In this document: positions 54,432 through 61,624 of the stretch, in pieces
Numbering within the stretch: the stretch's first letter is position 1
Layout: every line of letters starts with the position of its first letter
Assembly (NCBI RefSeq): GCF_028307215.1
Contig: NZ_JAQMHV010000001.1
Location: forward strand, 310,001-374,000
DNA from: Falsirhodobacter sp. 20TX0035
Lineage (GTDB): Bacteria; Pseudomonadota; Alphaproteobacteria; Rhodobacterales; Rhodobacteraceae
Reading direction: 5' to 3'
Length of the DNA stretch: 64,000 nucleotides
The notes under the pieces: generated by a model
The model's input: only the letters and a program-made list of their open reading frames with translations
Database searches by the model: none
Told to the model about the DNA's origin: nothing
Translations under genes and position numbers: made by a program

Positions 54432-56470
54432 TGACATTCGCCTTTGACCGTGAGGCTTCCCGCTCGGACGTTCTGGGTGCGGAAGTGGATGCCGACGGCA
54501 CCAACTTCGCCATCTTCTCTGAAAACGCGACCCGGATTGAACTGTGCCTGTTCGACGAAACCGGCGAGAACGAGATCCAGCGCATGGACATGCCGCTGAT
54601 GGAAGGCGGGATCTGGCACGGCTATGTGCCGGGCATCCGCAAGGGTCAGGCCTATGGCTACCGCGTCCATGGCCCGTACGAACCCGAAAAGGGCCACCGC
54701 TTCAACCCCAACAAGCTGCTGCTGGACCCTTATGCGCGCGAGGTGATCGGCCACACGAAGTGGGACGACGCCCTGTTCGGCTACGCCCTGCCCGGCGACG
54801 ACCTGACCTTTGACGAACGGGATTCGGCCCCCTTCATGCCGAAGGCCGTCGTCACCGATCCCGATTTCGACTGGGACGCCGACTGGACCCTTCAATATCG
54901 CTGGTCAGACACCCTGATCGTGGAAGGCCACGTGAAGGGCCTGACCCAGCTGCATCCGGGCGTCCCGGAAGAGGATCGCGGCACCTTCGCGGGCCTCGCT
55001 TCGGACGCGGTGATCGACCACCTGCACCGCATCGGCGCTACCGCGCTGGAACTGCTGCCGATCCACGGCTTCCTGCACGACCGTCACCTGCAGGAAAAGG
55101 GGCTGAACAACTACTGGGGTTACAACTCGCTCCTGTTCTTCGCGCCCCATCGCGGCTACCTCAAGTCCGGCAAGCCGCGCGAGGTGAAGGCCGCGATCCA
55201 GAAGCTGCACCGCGCGGGGATCGAGGTCATCCTTGACGTGGTTTACAACCACACGGCCGAGGGCAACGAGAACGGCCCGACTCTGTCTTTCCGCGGCATC
55301 GACAACGCGTCCTATTACGTGCTGTCGCCCGACAATCCGCGCCACGCCTTCGACACCACCGGCACGGGCAACACGCTGAACGTCGCCCATCCGATGGTGC
55401 TGCGCATGGTGCTGGATTCGCTGCGCTACTGGGTGCAGGTGATGCATGTGGACGGGTTCCGCTTCGACCTCGCCTCCACCCTTGGTCGCGAGGCGCAGGG
55501 CTTCGAACGGGACGGCGCGTTCTTTGCCGCCATCCGTCAGGACCCGATCCTGTCCAAGGTGAAGCTGATCGCCGAACCGTGGGACGTGGGCGAAGGCGGC
55601 TATCAGGTGGGCGGCTTCCCCTGGCCCTTCCGCGAGTGGAACGACAAGGCCCGCGACGACCTGCGCGCCTTCTGGAAACGCGAAGGCGGCAAGATCCCGC
55701 GGGTCAGCCAGCGCCTCACCGGCTCCCCCACCCAGTTCAACCATTCGCACCGCCCGGCCACCAGCTCCATCAACTTCCTGGCGGCGCATGACGGCTTCAC
55801 GCTGTGGGACACCGTGTCCTACAACGAAAAGCACAATGAGGCGAACGGCGAGGACAACCGCGACGGCCACGGCCACAACCTTTCCGACAACATGGGGATC
55901 GAGGGCGCGACCGAGGACGAAGGCGTCAACGCCTCGCGCGAGCGGCGGGTGAAGGCGATGCTGGCCTCGCTGTTCTTCAGCCAGGGCGTTCCCATGATCC
56001 TGGCCGGGGACGAGATCGGGCAAAGCCAGAACGGCAACAACAACGCCTATTGCCAGGACAATGAAACCGCCTGGCTGCACTGGGACAAGGCGCGCGACAC
56101 ACTGACCCAGGCGGTGGCCGACCTGATGGCGTTCCGCAAGGAAACGGCGCTGTCCCGCATTCGCTGGGCCACCGATCCCGAAAGCGGCGTGGAAGGCCCG
56201 ACCGTCACCTGGCACCACCCTGAAGGCCGGGACATGTCCGAAGGCGACTGGGCCGATGCCGGGCTGGAAGTGATCGGGATGCAACTGACCACCCCGGATT
56301 CAGAAGTCTTCCTGATCCTGAACGCCGGGGATGAGGGGACGTTCACGCTGCCCGAAGGCAACTGGATCAAGCGCATCGACACCGCGCTGGACCCAGTGGC
56401 CTGCCACGAGCCGTGCAGCGGTGCCGTTCGGCTGAACTGGCAGTCCTCCAGCGCCTACGTCCGGGCCTGA
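54431..56470 (+). CDS. glgX: Glycogen debranching enzyme (isoamylase type)
   Basis: A 679-residue GH13 debranching enzyme (GlgX/TreX). An N-terminal CBM48 domain (about 14-130; GTNFAIFSENATRIELCLFD) precedes the catalytic barrel: VILDVVYNHTAEG (region I), VDGFRFDLAS (nucleophile), KLIAEPWDVG (acid/base), and FLAAHDGFTLWDTVSYNEKHNEAN (region IV). It hydrolyses alpha-1,6 branches to release maltodextrins, which feed TreY. ATG at 54431 overlaps the glgC stop (TGATG). Its 3' end overlaps the convergent EamA gene by 16 bp. Confidence 0.95.
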   Translation: MTFAFDREASRSDVLGAEVDADGTNFAIFSENATRIELCLFDETGENEIQRMDMPLMEGGIWHGYVPGIRKGQAYGYRVHGPYEPEKGHRFNPNKLLLDPYAREVIGHTKWDDALFGYALPGDDLTFDERDSAPFMPKAVVTDPDFDWDADWTLQYRWSDTLIVEGHVKGLTQLHPGVPEEDRGTFAGLASDAVIDHLHRIGATALELLPIHGFLHDRHLQEKGLNNYWGYNSLLFFAPHRGYLKSGKPREVKAAIQKLHRAGIEVILDVVYNHTAEGNENGPTLSFRGIDNASYYVLSPDNPRHAFDTTGTGNTLNVAHPMVLRMVLDSLRYWVQVMHVDGFRFDLASTLGREAQGFERDGAFFAAIRQDPILSKVKLIAEPWDVGEGGYQVGGFPWPFREWNDKARDDLRAFWKREGGKIPRVSQRLTGSPTQFNHSHRPATSSINFLAAHDGFTLWDTVSYNEKHNEANGEDNRDGHGHNLSDNMGIEGATEDEGVNASRERRVKAMLASLFFSQGVPMILAGDEIGQSQNGNNNAYCQDNETAWLHWDKARDTLTQAVADLMAFRKETALSRIRWATDPESGVEGPTVTWHHPEGRDMSEGDWADAGLEVIGMQLTTPDSEVFLILNAGDEGTFTLPEGNWIKRIDTALDPVACHEPCSGAVRLNWQSSSAYVRA

Positions 56471-57324
56471 CGGGCGCGGGCGGCGTCGCGCCACGCCATG
56501 TAGGCGATGGACGCGATGATCAGCCCGCCGCCCAGCAGGACGTAGACGTCCACCGCCTCGCCGAAGACGATGGCGCCCAGCATCGTCGCCCAGACGAGCT
56601 GAAGAAACACCACCGGCTGCGTCACCGTCACGGGGGCGCAGTCAAAGGCCCGGGTCATGCAGTAATGCGCCAGCGTGGCGAACACCGCCGACATGGCGAG
56701 GAACGCCAGATCGCCCATGGACGGCGTCACCCAGACCATCAGCGCCGGCGGGGCCAGCAGGATCGCCACGCTGATCGACATCATCGCCACGATCACCCCG
56801 GCCGAGACCTCACCGCTCAGCTTCTTGGCCGAAAGATAGCTTCCGGCGAACATGCAGGCGGCGAACAGCTGCGCCAGATGGCCCGTCTCGATCGCCCGCA
56901 GCCCCGGCCGCAGCACGATCAGCGTGCCGATCAGCGCGATGGCCACCGCCCCCGCCCGCCGCCATGTGAAGCGTTCGCCGAACAGCAGCGCCCCACCCAG
57001 CGTCACCAGCACGGGGTTGAGGTAGTTGATCGCCGTCACCTCGGCGATGGGGATGTGGACCATGGCATAGAACCAGCCGATCACCGCCAGCGCATGAAAG
57101 ACGCCGCGCACCGCAAACAGCCGCCAGATCCGTGCCGAAAAGCGCTGCCGCAGCAGCAAGGGCAGCATCGGCAGCAGAAGCACGATCCCGAACACGAACC
57201 GCAGGAACGCCCCCTGAACCGAGGGAAGGTCGTTGCCCGCCGCCCGCACCGCCCCGTTCACCGCCACAAAGGCGAGGCCGGAGGCCAGCATCCACAGGAT
57301 GCCCTGAACCGGACGGTCACGCAT
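56455..57324 (-). CDS. EamA/DMT-family transporter
   Basis: A 289-residue drug/metabolite transporter with ten hydrophobic helices in two EamA repeats: first repeat conserved region AVIGWFYAMVHIPIAEVTAINYLNPVLVTLGGALLFGERF; second CAPVTVTQPVVFLQLVWATMLGAIVFGE. Substrate unknown; members export amino acids, purines or drugs. Start overlaps the LysE gene end by 8 nt; 3' end overlaps glgX. Confidence 0.9.
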   Translation of the reverse strand: MRDRPVQGILWMLASGLAFVAVNGAVRAAGNDLPSVQGAFLRFVFGIVLLLPMLPLLLRQRFSARIWRLFAVRGVFHALAVIGWFYAMVHIPIAEVTAINYLNPVLVTLGGALLFGERFTWRRAGAVAIALIGTLIVLRPGLRAIETGHLAQLFAACMFAGSYLSAKKLSGEVSAGVIVAMMSISVAILLAPPALMVWVTPSMGDLAFLAMSAVFATLAHYCMTRAFDCAPVTVTQPVVFLQLVWATMLGAIVFGEAVDVYVLLGGGLIIASIAYMAWRDAARARQART

Positions 57325-57907
57325 CCAGGATCAGCCCAGCGGCCAAGGTCCACATCAGAAGGCCCATCGCAATCTCCAACAGGGTCCAGGCGGCCGGTTT
57401 GCGGAACAGCGGCGCCAGCCAGCGCGCCCCGTAGCCCAGCAGCGTGAAGAACAGGAACGACGCCAGCACCGCGCCCGCGCCAAAGGCCAGTCGATCCTCG
57501 GCCTGCGCGGCAATGGACCCGATCAGGACCAGCGTGTCCAGATAGACATGCGGGTTGGCCCATGTCAGCGTCAGGCAGATCGCCACCACCCGCCCGCGCG
57601 ACACGGGGGCTGCGCCCGAGAGATCCAGCGCCCCCGCCCCCTGCCACGCGGCGCGGAACCGCAGCGCGCCATAGATCAGCAGGAACGCGGCGCCCGCATA
57701 CAGCATGACCTGCCCCAGCCACGGCACCGCCTGCGCCACCGCCCCGAACCCCGCCACCCCGGCCGAGATCAGGATCGCGTCCGACAGCGCGCACAGCAGC
57801 ACGACCGTGCCCACATGCTCGCGCCGCAGCCCCTGGCGCAGCACGAAAGCATTCTGCGCGCCGATGGCTAGGATCAGGGACAAGGAGGTCAGGAAACCGG
57901 AGATCAT
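57317..57907 (-). CDS. LysE/ArgO-family amino-acid exporter
   Basis: A 196-residue exporter with six membrane helices. The family signature is SLSLILAIGAQNAFVLRQGLRREHVGTVVLLCALSDAILI, and the second half keeps TLTWANPHVYLDTLVLIG. The QNAF and NPHVYLDT patterns match the ArgO/LysE branch (basic amino-acid export) rather than RhtB. Overlaps the EamA start by 8 nt, so the two exporters are an operon. Confidence 0.9.
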   Translation of the reverse strand: MISGFLTSLSLILAIGAQNAFVLRQGLRREHVGTVVLLCALSDAILISAGVAGFGAVAQAVPWLGQVMLYAGAAFLLIYGALRFRAAWQGAGALDLSGAAPVSRGRVVAICLTLTWANPHVYLDTLVLIGSIAAQAEDRLAFGAGAVLASFLFFTLLGYGARWLAPLFRKPAAWTLLEIAMGLLMWTLAAGLILDA

Positions 57908-57971
57908 GCGTTCACGCTTCGTTCAGCAAAGAAGGGTATCAGGCGCCATCTTCAGAAAAAGGACCGGCAGA

Positions 57972-58154
57972 ATGCCGCAAACGACCGAAAACGACACGTG
58001 GGTCTGGAGCCCGCAGATGGACGCGTGGTTCGCCGGGGAGTGGATGGGCGACCGCGCGACGCGCCCGATCCTCGCCCGCCTGCTGCCCGACCTTCCCCGG
58101 TCGATCGAGGTGGAGGAGATGCCCCTCCACCCGTGGAACGAGGTGCTGGTCTAG
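57972..58154 (+). CDS. Small protein of unknown function (60 aa)
   Basis: A 60-residue, Trp-rich acidic protein ([44 protein letters not shown]...). It has five Trp and a conserved-looking Pro-rich C-terminus ([11 protein letters not shown]). No domain recognised. AAAAGGA lies about 10 nt before the ATG. Its stop overlaps the end of the convergent yebC by 4 bp. The longer in-frame extension upstream is antisense to the LysE gene. Confidence 0.6.
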   Translation: MPQTTENDTWVWSPQMDAWFAGEWMGDRATRPILARLLPDLPRSIEVEEMPLHPWNEVLV

Positions 58155-58894
58155 TCCAGCTGCGCGGCCACATCCTCGGGGATGTCGAAGTTGGCGGTGA
58201 CGTTCTGCACGTCGTCGTCCTCTTCCAGCGTGTCGATCAGCTTCATCAGCGTGCGGGCCGTGTCCAGATCGACCTCGGTCCGCGTCTGGGGCTTCCAGAT
58301 CAGCTTGGCCTCGTCCGCCTCGCCCAGCGTCTTTTCCAGCGCGTCGGACACGGCGGCCAGATCGTCCATCGGGCAATAGATCCAGTGGCCGTCGGCGTCG
58401 GACTCCACATCCTCGGCGCCGGCTTCCAGCGCGGCCATCATCACGGTGTCGGCGTCGCCGGCGCTGGCGGGATAGGTGATCTCCCCCACCCGGTCGAACA
58501 TGAAGGACACCGATCCGGTGGTGCCAAGGTTGCCGCCGTTCTTCGTGAAGTAGCTGCGGACGTTGGACGCCGTGCGGTTCACGTTGTCCGTCATCGTTTC
58601 CACGATCACCGCGATGCCGTTCGGGCCGTAGCCTTCATAGCGCAGCTCGGTGTAATCCTCGGCGTCGCCGCCCTGCGACTTCTTGATCGCGCGGTCGATC
58701 ACGTCCTTGGGCATGGACACGGATTTCGCGGCCTTCACGGCCAGGCGCAGGCGCGGGTTCTTGTCGGGATCGGGATCGCCCATCTTGGCGGCGACGGTGA
58801 TCTCCTTCGCCAGCTTCGAGAACATCTTGGAGCGCAACTTGTCCTGCTTGCCCTTCCGGTGCTGGATGTTCGCCCATTTGGAATGGCCTGCCAT
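58151..58894 (-). CDS. yebC: YebC/PmpR-family DNA-binding / translation-related regulator
   Basis: A 247-residue YebC-type protein beginning [39 protein letters not shown], the family hallmark, with [27 protein letters not shown] and the [23 protein letters not shown] segment. Family members act as transcription regulators or relieve ribosome stalling. Highly conserved; length normal. Confidence 0.95.
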   Translation of the reverse strand: MAGHSKWANIQHRKGKQDKLRSKMFSKLAKEITVAAKMGDPDPDKNPRLRLAVKAAKSVSMPKDVIDRAIKKSQGGDAEDYTELRYEGYGPNGIAVIVETMTDNVNRTASNVRSYFTKNGGNLGTTGSVSFMFDRVGEITYPASAGDADTVMMAALEAGAEDVESDADGHWIYCPMDDLAAVSDALEKTLGEADEAKLIWKPQTRTEVDLDTARTLMKLIDTLEEDDDVQNVTANFDIPEDVAAQLD

Positions 58895-58959
58895 ATCCCG
58901 TTACTCCGTCCCGTGAAATCCGGTTTCCATATGCCAGCGGGGGCCGCCCCCCGCAAGCC

Positions 58960-60732
58960 CTAGAGCCCGTAGAGCAAGGGGATCACGATGGCCGCCACCA
59001 CCCCCATCAGCACGTTCAGCGGCACGCCGATGCGTAGGAAGTCCCCGAAGGTGTAGCCGCCGGGCCCGTAGACCAGCAGGTTGCACTGGTACCCGATGGG
59101 CGTGGCGAACCCGAAGGAGGCGCCCAGCATCACCGCGATCAGGATCGGTCGCGGATCGACGCCCAGACCCTGCGCCAGTGCGATGGCCACCGGCGTGATC
59201 ACCACCGCCACCGCGTTGTTGGACAAAAGCTCTGTCAGCAGCGAGGTCAGGGCGTAAACGCAGAAGATCAGCGCCCAGCCCGGAAGATCGCCCATATAGG
59301 GCTGGGCATAGCCCACGATCAGCTCCACCGCGCCGGAATGTTCAAGGCCCGCACCCACGGCGATCATGCCGAACAGCATGCCCAGCAACCGCCCGTCGAT
59401 GGAGGCGAACGCCTCGTCCGCGTCGATGCAGCGGGTCAGCAGCACGATGGCCACGCCGAGGAAGGCCAGAATCTCGATCGGGGCGATGTCGAGGGAAGAG
59501 AGCACGATGATGCCCGTCAGCACCGCGATCACGATGGGCGCGCGCTTGCGCCGGAACGGGCGTTCCACCGGCTGGGTCAGGTCCACCATGTCCATGTCGG
59601 AGGCGAGGCGCTGGATGTCCTCCATCCGGCCCTCCAGCAGCAGCGTGTCGCCCACGGCCACCACCAGGTCGTCCAGCTGCCGTCCGATGTTCTGGTTCCG
59701 GCGGTGCGCCGCCAGAACGTAGACGCCGTAGCGGCGGCGCAGGCGCATCTCTCCCAGCCGGCGGCCGATCAGGCGGCAGCCGGGGGTGATCAGCACCTCC
59801 ACCGTGGAGGTCTGGACCGAGGACAGCTTGTCGACCGAGGTCAGGTCCTTGTGCCCCTGAAAGCTGAGGAGTTCCTGAAGCGGCGTGCGCAAAACCACCC
59901 GGTCGCCCGGCGACAGCACGATCCCCGCCAGATCGCGGCGCAGGGACGCGTCGCCCCGCAGCACGTCGATCACCCGCACGCCGTTGCGCTTGAACAGGTC
60001 CGCCTCCAGCACCGGCGTGCCGACAAGGGAGCTGTCCTGCGCGATCGCCACCTCGGTGAAGTATTTCATCTTGGAACGGTTGCCGAGCATCGCGCTCATC
60101 GACTCGCGCGAAGGAAGCAACCAGCGCCCGAAAAGGCCGAGGTAGAGCATGCCGACGATGGCGATCGGGAGGCCGACGGGCGTAATCTCGAAGATGCCGA
60201 AGGGTTCCAGACCCGCCTGCCGGGCCACGCCGTCCACCACGAGGTTGGTGGAGGTTCCGACCAGCGTGACCGTTCCACCCATGATCGACAGATAGGACAA
60301 CGGGATCAGCAGTTTCGACGGCGCGATCTTCATCGTGTTGGCCAGCTGCATGAACACCGGCAGGAAGACGACGACCACCGGCGTGTTGTTCACCACCGCC
60401 GACAGCGCCACGATGCCAATGCCCAGAACCGCCACCGTCTGCGCCGGATGGGTGGCGACCCAACGGTTCGCCACCTGCGTGATGGTGTCCAGCGTCCCCG
60501 TCCGCACCAGCGCCCCCACGACGATGAACATCAGCGCGATGGTCCAGGGGGCGTTGTTCGACAGGATGGCCTTCGTGTCGCCCATCGGCAGGATGCCGAG
60601 CACAAGCATCACCGCCGCGCCGCCGATGGCCGTCACCTCCACCGGGAAGGTTTCCGCCACGAACAGAACCAGCATCACGAACAGGATGCCCAGCGCGACC
60701 CAGGGCATCACCGAAGCGGACAGCTCAAACAT
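58960..60732 (-). CDS. SLC13-family permease with two TrkA_C (RCK_C) domains
   Basis: A 590-residue anion/divalent-anion symporter-type permease. Two membrane halves (about 10-205 and 400-590) flank a cytoplasmic pair of RCK_C domains (about 215-380; GNRSKMKYFTEVAIAQDSSLVGTPVLEADL... and TVEVLITPGCRLIGRRLGEMRLRRRYGVYVLAAHRR). SLC13 signatures are SAVVNNTPVVVVFLPV with GTSTNLVVDG, and LLSNNAVAVVITPVAIALA. Substrate probably sulfate or a carboxylate; not resolvable. Start overlaps the ymdB-like stop by 8 bp. Confidence 0.9.
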   Translation of the reverse strand: MFELSASVMPWVALGILFVMLVLFVAETFPVEVTAIGGAAVMLVLGILPMGDTKAILSNNAPWTIALMFIVVGALVRTGTLDTITQVANRWVATHPAQTVAVLGIGIVALSAVVNNTPVVVVFLPVFMQLANTMKIAPSKLLIPLSYLSIMGGTVTLVGTSTNLVVDGVARQAGLEPFGIFEITPVGLPIAIVGMLYLGLFGRWLLPSRESMSAMLGNRSKMKYFTEVAIAQDSSLVGTPVLEADLFKRNGVRVIDVLRGDASLRRDLAGIVLSPGDRVVLRTPLQELLSFQGHKDLTSVDKLSSVQTSTVEVLITPGCRLIGRRLGEMRLRRRYGVYVLAAHRRNQNIGRQLDDLVVAVGDTLLLEGRMEDIQRLASDMDMVDLTQPVERPFRRKRAPIVIAVLTGIIVLSSLDIAPIEILAFLGVAIVLLTRCIDADEAFASIDGRLLGMLFGMIAVGAGLEHSGAVELIVGYAQPYMGDLPGWALIFCVYALTSLLTELLSNNAVAVVITPVAIALAQGLGVDPRPILIAVMLGASFGFATPIGYQCNLLVYGPGGYTFGDFLRIGVPLNVLMGVVAAIVIPLLYGL

Positions 60733-61537
60733 GCGGAAGCGACTCCTGCAGGCGTCCGCCGGTGCGGATCATGGTCACGGACAGGGCCTTGCCGGTGCGG
60801 TCGTCCGTCTGCACGAAGACCCCGGACAGTGTGGCGGGGCCGTTGGCAGGTTCGAACCGTTCCTTCGGCATGCCGGTGATGAAGCGGCGCAGCGGCTCCA
60901 GCTTCTGCATGCCGATGACGCTGTCGTAATCGCCGCACATGCCGGCGTCCGACTGGAAGGCGGTGCCGCCCGGCAGGATCTGCGCGTCGGCGGTGGGGAT
61001 GTGGGTGTGAGTGCCCACGACAAGACTGGCGCGTCCGTCGCACCAGTGGCCCATGGCCATCTTCTCGCTCGTCGCCTCGCAATGCATGTCGACGACGCTG
61101 GCCTGCACGGCGCCGCCATGGGTCTTCAGCGCCGCGTCGATGGCCGAGAAGGGATCGTCGAAGGGCCGCTTCATGAACACCTGCCCCAGCACCTGCGCCA
61201 CCAGAACCTTGCGGCCGCCCGCCGCGGTGAACACCCGCGCGCCCTTGCCCGGCGCCATCTTGGAAAAGTTCAGCGGCCGGATCACCCGCGGTTCGCTTTC
61301 GATGAACTGCAGCATGTCCTTCTGGTCAAAGGCGTGATCGCCCAGCGTCACGCAATCGGCGCCGGAATCGAGGATCAGCTTCGCGTGTCCCCCCGTCAGG
61401 CCCATGCCGCCGCTGGCATTCTCGCCGTTCACGATCACGAAGTCGGCCCCAAGATCGGCCCGAAGTTTCGGCAAACGCTCGGCAATCGCCGTACGTCCTG
61501 CCCGCCCCATCACATCGCCCAGAAAGAGTATTTTCAT
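60725..61537 (-). CDS. YmdB-family metallophosphoesterase (TIGR00282)
   Basis: A 270-residue dinuclear-metal phosphodiesterase. Motifs are ILFLGDVMGRAGR (Asp8), VNGENASGGMG, LGDHAFDQKD, DMHCEATSEKMAMGHWCDGRASLVVGTHTHIPT and the terminal GMCGDYDSVIGM. YmdB from Bacillus hydrolyses 2',3'-cAMP and affects biofilm/motility switching. The ATG at 61537 gives MKILFLGD; upstream codons lie in the divergent gap. Operon with the SLC13 gene. Confidence 0.9.
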   Translation of the reverse strand: MKILFLGDVMGRAGRTAIAERLPKLRADLGADFVIVNGENASGGMGLTGGHAKLILDSGADCVTLGDHAFDQKDMLQFIESEPRVIRPLNFSKMAPGKGARVFTAAGGRKVLVAQVLGQVFMKRPFDDPFSAIDAALKTHGGAVQASVVDMHCEATSEKMAMGHWCDGRASLVVGTHTHIPTADAQILPGGTAFQSDAGMCGDYDSVIGMQKLEPLRRFITGMPKERFEPANGPATLSGVFVQTDDRTGKALSVTMIRTGGRLQESLPHV

Positions 61538-61569
61538 GCGCAAAGCGTTAGGGGCGGGGCACGGGGCAG

Positions 61570-61585
61570 GCAAGAACATTCTTGC
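61570..61585. promoter_or_regulatory. Palindrome between divergent ymdB-like gene and helicase
   Basis: GCAAGAA-CA-TTCTTGC, perfect 7-bp arms with a 2-bp centre, in the 87-bp divergent gap, 40 bp before the helicase ATG. A candidate operator; it does not match the GTTC-N7-GTTC LexA box. Confidence 0.45.
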
Positions 61586-61624
61586 TGTCTTTCCGCGGCA
61601 CGCAGGCAGACCTATCTATGGCGG

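Noticed and set aside
61570-61585. LexA box upstream of the DEXH helicase
   Set aside because: GAAC occurs once, but there is no second GAAC or GTTC at the required distance; only an unrelated palindrome is present.
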